DNA of 64,000 nt from Roseateles sp. (GTDB lineage Bacteria > Pseudomonadota > Gammaproteobacteria > Burkholderiales > Burkholderiaceae_C). Made by a program: the position numbers and the translations under genes. The first letter of the stretch is position 1; each line of letters opens with the position of its first letter. Of the stretch, positions 6,873-15,048 are shown in pieces. The stretch is from the NCBI RefSeq assembly GCF_019237615.1, contig NZ_JAFAGT010000053.1:1-64000 (forward strand), written 5' to 3'. The notes beneath the pieces are model-generated. The model had not been told where the DNA came from and did not search any database. It saw only the letters and a list, made by a program, of their open reading frames with translations.

Positions 6873-8971
6873 GCCAGCGCGTCCAGGCGGTGCTGCAGCG
6901 GCTGCACGAGGGCGGGCAGCATCTCGTCGACGAGAGCGGCGGCGTCGTGCAGCCGCTGCTGCGCGTTGGCCGGCACGCGGCCCGCCCACAGGGCCAGGCC
7001 CAGCTCGAACAGGTCGGCCAGCACGTCCAGCAGCGGCAGGACCGGCACCAGTCGCGGCGCGGCGGACAGCAAGGCGCGCCATGCCGGCAGCCGGTCACGC
7101 GCCTCGCCCAGTGCGGACTGCCAGGCCGCCGCGTCGTCCCGCAGGGCCGGTATCAGCGGGCTCTGCGCCGGCAGCGCGTCGGCCAGGCGGTCCAGCGCTT
7201 CGCCCTGGTGGTAGGTCTGGGCGCTCTTCTTCGCGTGCTGGCGCGCATAGCCGGAGCCTGGCTCCAGCCACTGAGCCAGCGCACGCAGATTCGCGCGCTC
7301 GGCGGCATCGGGGCAGAGCCGTGCGAACAGCGGTGCCGCGGGGTCGGCGGGCACGCGGCCGGTGACCATGAGCCAGCGCTGCGCGGCGGCCAGGCGCTGG
7401 TCGAGCTGCCGTTCGTCGGCCGGGTCGCTCCACAGCCGCTCGGCCACGGCCAGGGCCCGCGGCCAGCAGCGCAGAGCCAGCTGCGGCGCCTCGACCAGCT
7501 CGGCCCACAGCGCGGCCTCGCCACCCAGCATGGGCGTGGGCCGGGCAGGCTCCTCGGCCGGCCAGGCCGGCGCGCCGGCCCGCAGCGGCAGCCAGTCGCA
7601 AGGCTGGCGCAGCGCCCCCAGACGCAGCCAGCCGCGGCCGCTCCTGTCGGGCCCCCAGAGCTCCAGCTCGCCCAGGTCGCTGTCGACCTGCAGCCGCCAC
7701 ACGCCTTGACCGGCAACGACGCGCGGCGCCAGCCATTCGTCCAGCGTGCCCGTGCTGCGCAGGTGCAGCCTGGCCGCGCCGCTGCCCAGCCACAGCCGGC
7801 CCTCGACCTGCCAGGCCCCGACCCTCGCCTGCAGCGACCAGGCCTCGGCGCCCTCGGCCGGCGCCGCGGGCCGCGTGGGCGGTCGCATGCTGCGGCGCCA
7901 GTGATAGGCGGCAGGATGGATCTGGTCCAGGTAGAAGCCCGCGCTGCGCAGCCGGCCGGCGAGGCCAGGCGGCGCCAGGCGCAAGGCCTCGTCGCCGCGC
8001 CAGCACTGCAGCAGGCTGCCCGGCGGCAGCGCGCTTGACTGGCCCATCTCGTCCCAGGCCACCAGGCGCCGGTCATGGCGGCGCAGCAGCTCACCGATGC
8101 GGGCGAGGTAAGCCGCCTGCAGCTCGGCCAGGCTGCCACCGCGCTGCTCGGCGAGCGCGGCCCAGGCGGCGGGCGCGAGCTCGTCGCCGCCCAGGTGGAG
8201 GAAGGGGTCGGGGAAGACCTCGGCCCACTCGGAGAACAGGCCGTCGAGGAAGGCATACAGCGCCTCGCTGTCGGGGTTCACCGCTGCTCCGAACACACCG
8301 AAGGCGGGCTGCACCTCGGTCGGCGCCGGCGCGCACAGCAGTTCGGGACACGCCAGGCCCAGCGCCCAGCAATGGCCGGGCAGGTCCAGCTCGGGCACGA
8401 CGCGGATGCCGCGCGCAGCGGCCTCGGCCACCAACCGCCGCGCCTGATCCAGCGTGTAGAAGAAGCCGCCGCTCGCGCGTTCGTGCAGCGCCGGGAAGCG
8501 CCGCGACTCCAGCCGCCATGCCTGATCGTCCGTCAGGTGCCAGTGGAACACGTTGAGCCGCGCGGCGGCCATACCGTCCAGCAGGCCCAGCATCGCGTCG
8601 AAGGGCAGCGGCCGCCGCGCCACGTCCACCAGCAGGCCGCGCCACGGGTGGCGCGGCGCGTCGTCGATCTGCAGCGCCGGCAGCTCCCGCAGGCCGGCCT
8701 CGCGCGCCGCATGCCACAGCTGCGACAGCGCCTGCAGGCCATGGCTCACGCCGGCCGGCGTCTCGGCCTGCAAGCTCATGGACCCGGCCGTCAGGTGCAG
8801 GCGGAAGGACTCGTCGTCGCCCAGCTGCGGCAGGCGCGGCGCCAGGCGGGGCAGCGCCAGCCACTCCCGGCCCTCGGACTCGTCGCGCGGCACCGCCGGC
8901 CCGCGGCCGGGCAGCGGGGTCAGGGACTGCGGCTGGGGCAACAGGGCGGCGGCGATCTCGTCCAACGACAT
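6869..8971 (-). CDS. Beta-N-acetylhexosaminidase, GH20 family
   Basis: A 700-residue glycosidase removing terminal beta-linked GlcNAc or GalNAc from chitin or peptidoglycan fragments. Residues about 10-105 form the GH20b accessory domain and about 108-430 the catalytic barrel. Visible motifs are PWRGLLVDVARR, FHWHLTDDQAWR and HLGGDELAP, where D263-E264 is the catalytic Asp-Glu pair used in substrate-assisted catalysis. I chose the ATG at 8969-8971; an upstream in-frame ATG at 9008-9010 would add 13 unconvincing residues. No clear signal peptide is seen, which suggests a cytoplasmic enzyme acting on imported oligosaccharides. The last 4 bases overlap the binding-protein gene. A C-terminal stretch of about 250 residues extends past the barrel. 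Confidence 0.9.
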   Translation of the reverse strand: MSLDEIAAALLPQPQSLTPLPGRGPAVPRDESEGREWLALPRLAPRLPQLGDDESFRLHLTAGSMSLQAETPAGVSHGLQALSQLWHAAREAGLRELPALQIDDAPRHPWRGLLVDVARRPLPFDAMLGLLDGMAAARLNVFHWHLTDDQAWRLESRRFPALHERASGGFFYTLDQARRLVAEAAARGIRVVPELDLPGHCWALGLACPELLCAPAPTEVQPAFGVFGAAVNPDSEALYAFLDGLFSEWAEVFPDPFLHLGGDELAPAAWAALAEQRGGSLAELQAAYLARIGELLRRHDRRLVAWDEMGQSSALPPGSLLQCWRGDEALRLAPPGLAGRLRSAGFYLDQIHPAAYHWRRSMRPPTRPAAPAEGAEAWSLQARVGAWQVEGRLWLGSGAARLHLRSTGTLDEWLAPRVVAGQGVWRLQVDSDLGELELWGPDRSGRGWLRLGALRQPCDWLPLRAGAPAWPAEEPARPTPMLGGEAALWAELVEAPQLALRCWPRALAVAERLWSDPADERQLDQRLAAAQRWLMVTGRVPADPAAPLFARLCPDAAERANLRALAQWLEPGSGYARQHAKKSAQTYHQGEALDRLADALPAQSPLIPALRDDAAAWQSALGEARDRLPAWRALLSAAPRLVPVLPLLDVLADLFELGLALWAGRVPANAQQRLHDAAALVDEMLPALVQPLQHRLDALA

Positions 8972-9047
8972 GCGGCCATCATCTGCCCGCCCAGCTTGGA
9001 GCCACCTCAAGCAAATCTGAAGATTGCCTCAAGACAGGGCAACCCCC

Positions 9048-9440
9048 TTACCCCAGCGGCCGGTATGCCACCGCGTCGATCTCCACCTTGGCCGGGATCA
9101 TCAGCCGCGACTCCACCGTCGAGCGCGCCGGCCTGGCCACTGGGAAGAAGCCCATGTAGACGCGGTTGAAGGCGCCGAAGTCGCGGGCGTCCTCCAGCCA
9201 GACGGTGGTCTTGCAGACGTCGGCCAGCGTTGCGCCGGCCAGCGCCAGCGCGGCCTCCAGGTTGGCGAAGACCTGGCGCGTCTGCGCCTCTATGCCGCCG
9301 TCGACGACATGGCCTTGCGCGTCCACCGGCACCTGGCCAGAGACGTAGACGAAGTCGCCGGCGCGCACGGCGGGCGACAGGGGGCGGGGCTGGCGATCGC
9401 TGGCCGCGGGCTCGGCGCCGAGGAAGGTCAGTGCAGTCAT
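9048..9440 (-). CDS. RidA/YjgF-family enamine/imine deaminase
   Basis: A 130-residue protein of the RidA family, which hydrolyses reactive enamines and imines released by PLP-dependent deaminases. Typical elements are LSPAVRAGDFVYVSGQVP near the N-terminus, QVFANLEAALALAGATLADV in the middle, and RSTVESRLMIPAKVEIDAVA at the end, where the arginine of this block corresponds to the usual substrate-carboxylate ligand. The start ATG at 9438-9440 gives the normal family length; an extension to 9482 would add 14 odd residues. The gene lies divergent to a PLP-dependent deaminase gene 82 bases away, a context that fits detoxifying its 2-aminoacrylate-like product. Confidence 0.88.
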   Translation of the reverse strand: MTALTFLGAEPAASDRQPRPLSPAVRAGDFVYVSGQVPVDAQGHVVDGGIEAQTRQVFANLEAALALAGATLADVCKTTVWLEDARDFGAFNRVYMGFFPVARPARSTVESRLMIPAKVEIDAVAYRPLG

Positions 9441-9522
9441 GCGCGGCAGTCTGGTGGCGCGCCAAGCCTTGTGCAAGAGCACCCTTTAGACGCTCTTCAG
9501 ACAGCGGCGCGATGATGACGCC

Positions 9523-10788
9523 ATGGAACAAGATGACACGCCGCGACCGGACTGGCTGGGTCCCTGGCTGAAAGGCTTTCCCGCGCGGCAGCCGCCGCTG
9601 CCGCTGGCCGACGTCGCGCAGCGCGGCTGGACGCTCGCCGAGCTGCCCACGCCGCTGGCCGTCGTGCGGCGGCAGGCTCTGGCGCACAACATCGCGTGGA
9701 TGCAGGACTTTGCCGCGGCACGCGGCGTGCAGTTGGCGCCGCATGGCAAGACGACGATGAGCCCGCAGCTTTTCCGCCGCCAGCTCGATGCCGGCGCCTG
9801 GGGCCTGACCTTCGCCAACGTGCACCAGCTGCGCCTGGGCCTGGCCGCGGGCGCGAAGCGGGCGCTGATCGCCAACCAGCTGATCAGCGCGGACGAACTG
9901 GCCGAGCTACTGGACCTGAGACGTCGCCACCCGGGCCTGGAGCTGGCCTTCTTCGTCGACTCGCAGGCGCAGCTGGACCTGCTGGCCGCCCACTGGGCGC
10001 GGCTGGGTGCGGGTGAAGCCCGCGTGGACGTACTGATCGAGCTGGGCAGCTCGCGCTGCGGCCTGCGCGAGCATGGGCAGGCGCTGGCGCTGGCGCGCGC
10101 GCTGAGAACCCACCCGGCATTGCGACTGCGCGGCATCGGCTTCTACGAGGGGTTGCAGGTGGCCGGCGAGACCGGGCCCGATACCGCGCTGATGAGGCAA
10201 TGGCAGGCGCGCATCGAGGCGCTTCTCGCCGACATCGAGTCCGAAGGACTTGCCGAGGTCCAGCCGCTGTGGCTCAGCGGCGGCGGCTCGGCGCTGTTCG
10301 ACCTGGTGGCCCCCGTCATCGCCGGCAAGCCGGGCCGCCTGGGCCTGCTGCGCTCGGGCTGCTACGTTTGTCATGACCATGCGCACTACGGCCGCTACAT
10401 GCGGGTCATGGATGCACGCATGGGTGCGCCGCAGCCCAGCCTGCAGCCGGCACTTGAGGTCTGGACCCAGGTGCTCTCCTGCCCCGAACCGGGCCTGGCG
10501 CTGCTGAATGCCGGCCGGCGCGACGTCTCCTTCGACCAGGGCTGGCCGGTGCCGGTCTGGCATCTGCGCGGTGGCACTCGGGCGCCGGCGAGCTGGCAGG
10601 TGACGGGGCTGAACGACCAGCATGCCTATTTGCGCTGGGACCCGGCCGAGACCGACGGACCGGCCGTGGGCGAGCGCGTGGCGCTCGGGCCGTCGCATCC
10701 CTGCACGACTTTCGACAAGTGGGCGTGGATGGCTGTCGTGGACGAGGACGACCGCGTCGTCGACGCCATCACGACGCATTTCAGCTGA
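9523..10788 (+). CDS. DSD1-type PLP-dependent D-amino-acid deaminase/dehydratase
   Basis: A 421-residue enzyme with an alanine-racemase-like PLP barrel and a C-terminal D-serine-dehydratase-like domain. The Schiff-base lysine is K76 in APHGKTTMSP. H392 and C394 in GPSHPCTTFD match the zinc ligands of eukaryotic-type D-serine dehydratase. The family removes ammonia from D-serine or related hydroxy-D-amino acids. The gene overlaps the next one, an N-acyl-D-amino-acid deacylase, as ATGA, and a RidA gene lies divergently upstream. Together they suggest deacylation of an N-acyl-D-amino compound followed by its deamination. The exact substrate is not determined by sequence, and D-glucosaminate-like compounds are also possible. 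Confidence 0.82.
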   Translation: MEQDDTPRPDWLGPWLKGFPARQPPLPLADVAQRGWTLAELPTPLAVVRRQALAHNIAWMQDFAAARGVQLAPHGKTTMSPQLFRRQLDAGAWGLTFANVHQLRLGLAAGAKRALIANQLISADELAELLDLRRRHPGLELAFFVDSQAQLDLLAAHWARLGAGEARVDVLIELGSSRCGLREHGQALALARALRTHPALRLRGIGFYEGLQVAGETGPDTALMRQWQARIEALLADIESEGLAEVQPLWLSGGGSALFDLVAPVIAGKPGRLGLLRSGCYVCHDHAHYGRYMRVMDARMGAPQPSLQPALEVWTQVLSCPEPGLALLNAGRRDVSFDQGWPVPVWHLRGGTRAPASWQVTGLNDQHAYLRWDPAETDGPAVGERVALGPSHPCTTFDKWAWMAVVDEDDRVVDAITTHFS

Positions 10789-12221
10789 TGCTGCTCCTGC
10801 ACGGCGCGCTGATCGTCGACGGCAGCGGCGCGGAGGGCTGGATCGGGGACCTGCTCATGGCCGGCGGACGGATCGCGGCACTCGGCCCCGCGCTGCAGGT
10901 CGACGCCGCCGTGCCGCGCCGCGACTGCACCGGCCTGGTGCTGGCGCCCGGCTTCATCGACGCGCACAGCCATGACGATGCAGCGCTGATCACAACGCCT
11001 GCGATGACGCCCAAGCTCAGCCAGGGCGTAACCACCGTCGTGACCGGCAACTGCGGCATCTCTCTGGCGCCACTGGTGACGCCCGACCCGCCGGCGCCGC
11101 TGAACCTGCTGGCGCGCGAGCAGTTCCGGCACGCCGGCTTCGCGGACTGGCGCGACGCCGTGAACGCAGCCCGGCCGGCCGTGAACGCGGTAGGCCTGGT
11201 AGGCCACACCGCGCTGCGGCTGCGCTGCATGGACGAGCTGAACCGCCCGGCTTCCGCAGCCGAGCGCGACGCCATGGGCGAGCTGCTGGACGAGGCCATG
11301 CGGCAGGGTGCCGCGGGCCTGTCCTCCGGCACCTTCTACGCCCCCGCCACCGCCGCCGACCCCGCCGAGCTGCTGGCCCTCGCCCGCGTCGCGGCGCGAC
11401 ACGGCGGCGTCTACGCGGTGCACCTGCGCAACGAGATGGCCCAGGTGCTGGACGCCATTGCCGAAGCCGCTGACTGCGCGCACGAGGCCGGCCTGCCGCT
11501 GGTCATCTCCCATCACAAATGCGCCGGCCGCGCGCAGTGGGGGCGCAGCCTGCAGACGCTGGCCCTCATCGAGCGACTGGGCCAGCGGCAGGCGCTGGGG
11601 CTGGATGTCTACCCCTACCTGGCCGGCTCCACGGTGCTGCGCGAGGACCTGGCCGATGGCCTGACGCCCATACGCCTGACCTGGAGCGAGGCCCACCCGG
11701 AGCTGGCCGGCCGCTGGCTGGCCGACATCGCCCGCGACTGGGGCGTCAGCGAGCCCGCGGCCGTCGCGCGGCTGCAGCCGGGCGGGGCCTGCTATTTCCA
11801 GATGCACGATGACGACGTCGACCGCATCCTGACCCACCCGCTGGCCATGATCGGCTCCGACGGACTGCCGCACGACCGCTTCCCGCACCCGCGACTTTGG
11901 GGCGCATTCCCGCGCGTATGGGCGCACTACGGCCGCGAGCGCGGGCTGCTGACACTGGAACAGGCTGTGCACAAGATGACGGGCCTGACGGCGCAACGCT
12001 TCGGGCTGCCGGACCGCGGCGTGCTGCGCGAGGGCGCGGCGGCGGACCTGGTGCTGTTCGACGCCCTGTGCTTCGGCGATCGCGCGGACTACGGCGAACC
12101 TTGCGCGCCCGCTGCGGGGCTGACGGCCGTGTGGGTGAATGGCGAACTGGCGCTGGACAACGGCCGGGCGCTGGCCCGCGCAGGCCGCGTGCTCACGCGG
12201 CAGGCTCGCGCGGGAAGCTGA
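10788..12221 (+). CDS. N-acyl-D-amino-acid deacylase (D-aminoacylase), amidohydrolase family
   Basis: A 477-residue cytosolic metal-dependent amidohydrolase. It carries the metal-binding PGFIDAHSHDD motif near residue 50, the D-aminoacylase cysteine in VVTGNCGISL that bridges the metal, a second histidine in SHHKCAGRAQWG, and GSDGLPHDRFPHPR near the C-terminal end of the barrel. These are the hallmark residues of D-aminoacylases, which hydrolyse N-acyl-D-amino acids. The start ATG overlaps the stop of the DSD1-type gene as ATGA, so the two are translationally coupled. Its last 29 bases overlap the convergent histidine kinase gene. Confidence 0.87.
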   Translation: MLLLHGALIVDGSGAEGWIGDLLMAGGRIAALGPALQVDAAVPRRDCTGLVLAPGFIDAHSHDDAALITTPAMTPKLSQGVTTVVTGNCGISLAPLVTPDPPAPLNLLAREQFRHAGFADWRDAVNAARPAVNAVGLVGHTALRLRCMDELNRPASAAERDAMGELLDEAMRQGAAGLSSGTFYAPATAADPAELLALARVAARHGGVYAVHLRNEMAQVLDAIAEAADCAHEAGLPLVISHHKCAGRAQWGRSLQTLALIERLGQRQALGLDVYPYLAGSTVLREDLADGLTPIRLTWSEAHPELAGRWLADIARDWGVSEPAAVARLQPGGACYFQMHDDDVDRILTHPLAMIGSDGLPHDRFPHPRLWGAFPRVWAHYGRERGLLTLEQAVHKMTGLTAQRFGLPDRGVLREGAAADLVLFDALCFGDRADYGEPCAPAAGLTAVWVNGELALDNGRALARAGRVLTRQARAGS

Positions 12222-13581
12222 CCTTCACCGTCAGCCCACGGCCGCCGGGTCCGTCCAGGAGCTCCACGCGCGCGCCGTGCTGGGCCGCCGCGCGCTCGAC
12301 GATGGTCAGGCCCAGGCCGCTGCCGTGGTAGTCCTGCTGGCCCGCCAGGCGCACGAAGCGCTCGAAGACGCGCTGGCGCAGTTCGGGCGGGATGCCGGGG
12401 CCGGCGTCGCTGACCGTCAGCACGACGGCGTCGTCTGCCTCAACCAGCACGACGCTGACCTGGCCGCCGGCGGGCGAGTACTTGATCGCGTTGTCGACGA
12501 GGTTGTCCACCAGGCTGCACAGCGACTCGCGGTTCAGCCAAAGCGTCAGCTGCTCGGGCGCCACCAGTTCCAGCTCGATGCGCCGCTTCACGGCCAGGCC
12601 GCCGCCCAGCGCGATGCGCTCGCGCACCAGGTCGACGAGGTCGTGGCGGGCCTTGCTGAGGTCCAGCGTGTCGGCGCCCGAGCGGGCCAGGGCAAGCAGC
12701 TGGTGCACCGTATGGGTGGCGCGCCGCACACCCAGGCGCAGGCGCTCGCGTGACTCTTCGCGGGCGCGCTGGTCAGCCTGGTCCAGGCCCTCGGCGCCGA
12801 GCTGGATGACGGCCAGGGGCGTCTTCAGCTCGTGCGCGGCATCGGCAAGGAACTCATGCTCGCGATCCAGCCGCTGCTGCAGCCGAGCCATCAGCGAGTT
12901 GACGGCGTTGACCAGAGGCGCCAGCTCCACGTAGCGCGTGGCCGACAGCGGCGTCAGGTCGTGCGCGGAGCGGGCCGAGATCTGTGCGCCTATGCGCTTG
13001 AGCGGCGCGAAGCCGAGGCGGAACAGCAGCCACAGCGGCAGCGCCAGCAGCGGCAGGCCGTACAGCAGCGGCCGCGCGTAATAGCTCAGGCCGGCGAGGC
13101 TGAAGTGCCAGTCGCCGGGCCGCTCCTGCCAGCGGCGCACGACCAGCTCACGCGCGTCGTCGCGTACCTCGGTGTAGAGCCAGCGCTCGTCCTCGCCCGG
13201 CGCGGACTCCTGCGGCAGCACGCGGTCGCGGCCGCGCAGGTCGGGCAGCTGCTCGGCCAGCACGACATCGCGCCTGAGCACCTGCAGCAGCCGGAAGGGC
13301 GTGCGGTGACCCTTGAGCCGCCACTCGCGCGCGCGCATGCCCTCCAGCGCCAGCAGCGCCTGGTCAAGCCGGGTGGCGTCGGCATGGGTGTCGCGGGCGC
13401 GCTCCAGCGCCAGTTCGGCCCACAGCCGGTTCTCGGCCTGGCCGTTCCTGACCTGCAACACGCGGATGTCGATGAGCTCGCGCGCGACGAGGAAGAGCCA
13501 GCACAGGAACAGCACCGCGAACACGGCGCCCAGGCTGCGCCGGAACAGCGAGCGCGGCGCCGACGCCACCAGGTCGGTCAC
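12193..13581 (-). CDS. Sensor histidine kinase (QseC/TctE-like)
   Basis: A 462-residue inner-membrane kinase. Two membrane helices (residues about 13-35 and about 178-198) flank a periplasmic sensor of roughly 140 residues, followed by a HAMP-like linker. The HisKA box is FLADAAHELKTPLAVIQL with the phospho-accepting histidine, and the ATPase domain has N-box NLVDNAIKYSP and the G boxes DAGPGIP and GSGLGLTIV. The GTG start at 13579-13581 overlaps the stop of the regulator gene (GTGA), so the pair is coupled. The stimulus is unknown. The genes beyond the regulator, a chitinase and a TonB receptor, make a chitin-derived or envelope signal a reasonable guess. Confidence 0.9.
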   Translation of the reverse strand: MTDLVASAPRSLFRRSLGAVFAVLFLCWLFLVARELIDIRVLQVRNGQAENRLWAELALERARDTHADATRLDQALLALEGMRAREWRLKGHRTPFRLLQVLRRDVVLAEQLPDLRGRDRVLPQESAPGEDERWLYTEVRDDARELVVRRWQERPGDWHFSLAGLSYYARPLLYGLPLLALPLWLLFRLGFAPLKRIGAQISARSAHDLTPLSATRYVELAPLVNAVNSLMARLQQRLDREHEFLADAAHELKTPLAVIQLGAEGLDQADQRAREESRERLRLGVRRATHTVHQLLALARSGADTLDLSKARHDLVDLVRERIALGGGLAVKRRIELELVAPEQLTLWLNRESLCSLVDNLVDNAIKYSPAGGQVSVVLVEADDAVVLTVSDAGPGIPPELRQRVFERFVRLAGQQDYHGSGLGLTIVERAAAQHGARVELLDGPGGRGLTVKVSFPREPAA

Positions 13582-14243
13582 GCTTCGCGCTCGACCAGAT
13601 AGCCCACGCCGCGCACCGTGCGGATGTAGCCCTCGCCGATCTTGCGGCGCAGGTTGGAGATGTGCACGTCCAGGCTGCGGCCGTCCATCTGGCAGGGCGC
13701 ACGGTTCTCCAGCTGGCGGCGCGTGACGACGCGGTCTGGCAGCTTGATGAGGGTGAGCAGGATGGTGAACTCGGTGCGCGACAGCGGCACTCGCTCGGGG
13801 CCGCGGCGCACCTCCATGCGCGGCTCGTCCAACACCAGGTCGCGCAGCTGCCATTCAGCGGGCTGGTCGGCGGCGTCTTCACCCTGCGTGCGACGCACCA
13901 CGGCGCGCAGCCGCGCCAGCAGCTCGGAGCCGGCGAAGGGCTTGACGAGGTAGTCGTCGGCACCGCCGTCCAGGCCGTCCAGCCGGTCCTCGATGGCGTC
14001 GCGTGCCGTGATGACCAGCAGCGGCAGCTTGCGGTGGTTGCGGCGCAGCGCGCGCAGCAGCTCCATGCCGTCGCCGTCGGGCAGGCCCAGGTCCATGACG
14101 ACCGCGTCAAAGCCGCCCTCGGCGATCCACAGCCGCGCGTCGGCGATGCGGCGCAGCCACATCACCTCGTGGTCGGCGTTCTGCAGCAGCGCCTGCAGCG
14201 AACGGCCCAGTTCCAGATCGTCTTCGAGCAGACAGATTCGCAT
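13578..14243 (-). CDS. OmpR/PhoB-type response regulator (QseB/PmrA-like)
   Basis: A 221-residue DNA-binding regulator. The receiver has the acidic pair in LLEDDLELG, the phospho-accepting Asp in VMDLGLPDGDG, the Thr in VITARD and the Lys in LVKPF. The C-terminal winged helix contains VPLSRTEFTILLTL, then RAPCQMDGRSLDVHISNLRRK and the closing GYIRTVRGVGYLV. It pairs with the kinase encoded immediately downstream. A TTAA direct repeat with an 11-base period, the spacing used by this subfamily, lies 25-41 bases upstream of the start, suggesting autoregulation and possible control of the divergent chitinase gene. Confidence 0.93.
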   Translation of the reverse strand: MRICLLEDDLELGRSLQALLQNADHEVMWLRRIADARLWIAEGGFDAVVMDLGLPDGDGMELLRALRRNHRKLPLLVITARDAIEDRLDGLDGGADDYLVKPFAGSELLARLRAVVRRTQGEDAADQPAEWQLRDLVLDEPRMEVRRGPERVPLSRTEFTILLTLIKLPDRVVTRRQLENRAPCQMDGRSLDVHISNLRRKIGEGYIRTVRGVGYLVEREA

Positions 14244-14267
14244 GGCACGGATTCTGGGGCCGGCCGC

Positions 14268-14284
14268 GTTAAGACGGCCTTAAC
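14268..14284. promoter_or_regulatory. Candidate response-regulator box (TTAA repeat, 11-base period)
   Basis: GTTAAG, five bases, CTTAAC. The two TTAA cores begin at 14269 and 14280, exactly 11 bases apart, and also form a perfect 6-base inverted repeat. PmrA/QseB/PhoB-type regulators bind half-sites with this period. It sits between the divergent regulator gene (start 14243) and chitinase gene (start 14331). The regulator link is inferred. Confidence 0.5.
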
Positions 14285-14330
14285 AAGCCATTGAAGCAGC
14301 GCATAGGCACCCCGTCGGACAGTCGCGGCC

Positions 14331-15029
14331 ATGATCCGAGTCATCGTCTCCCTGTGCCTGCTGCTGCCTCTGCTGTTGCCCTCGGCCGCGGTGGCCGGTT
14401 CGCCCTTCCTGCCCAGCCGCGCGCAGTTCGACGCGCTGTTTCCCGAGCGCATTGCCTTCTACAGCTACGAGGGCTTCGTCGAGGCGGTACGCCAGACGCC
14501 CGGCTTCGCCGACTGGGGCGACGAGGTCGGACGCCGCCAGGAGATGGCAGCCTTCCTGGGCCAGATTGCGCACGAGTCCGATGAGCTGCGCGCCCAGCGC
14601 GAGTACAAGCGCGAGAACTGGGACAAGTACTGCCGCGACGACGCCCGCCTGCCCTGCGCGCCGGGGCGGCAATACTACGGTCGCGGCCCCATACAGCTGA
14701 GCTGGAACTACCAGTACAAGGCCGCGGGCGACTTCCTCGGCATCGACCTCTGGAGCGACCCCGACCGCGTCGCACGCGACTCCACCGTCGCCTGGCGCAC
14801 GGCCCTCTGGTACTGGATGACGCAGCCCGGCGAATCCGAGCAGCCCGCCCATGCGGCGCTGCGCGGTGGCGCCGGCTTCGGCGCCACGACGCGGGCCATC
14901 AACGGCCCGCTGGAGTGCGACAAGCCCGCCGACCCCGACGCCAGGCGCAAGAACGCGCGCCGTGCCGAGTTCTACAGACACGCCAGCCAGCTGTTTGGCG
15001 TCCCCCTACTGCACCCACTGGGGTGCTAA
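14331..15029 (+). CDS. Secreted GH19 chitinase
   Basis: A 232-residue exported enzyme expected to cleave beta-1,4 bonds in chitin. Residues 1-22 form a signal peptide ending AVA. The GH19 core shows AAFLGQIAHESDE, with E82 the likely first catalytic glutamate, YYGRGPIQLSWNYQY, the substrate-groove motif of the family, and FGATTRAINGPLEC near the end. Several cysteines (101, 109 and near the C-terminus) could form disulfides. No chitin-binding module is present, so it is a catalytic domain only. It is followed after 19 bases by a TonB receptor gene on the same strand, suggesting an operon for degradation and uptake. Related GH19 enzymes include phage-type endolysins, so peptidoglycan cannot be excluded as substrate. 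Confidence 0.85.
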   Translation: MIRVIVSLCLLLPLLLPSAAVAGSPFLPSRAQFDALFPERIAFYSYEGFVEAVRQTPGFADWGDEVGRRQEMAAFLGQIAHESDELRAQREYKRENWDKYCRDDARLPCAPGRQYYGRGPIQLSWNYQYKAAGDFLGIDLWSDPDRVARDSTVAWRTALWYWMTQPGESEQPAHAALRGGAGFGATTRAINGPLECDKPADPDARRKNARRAEFYRHASQLFGVPLLHPLGC

Positions 15030-15048
15030 CTACAACGGAGACAAGCGC

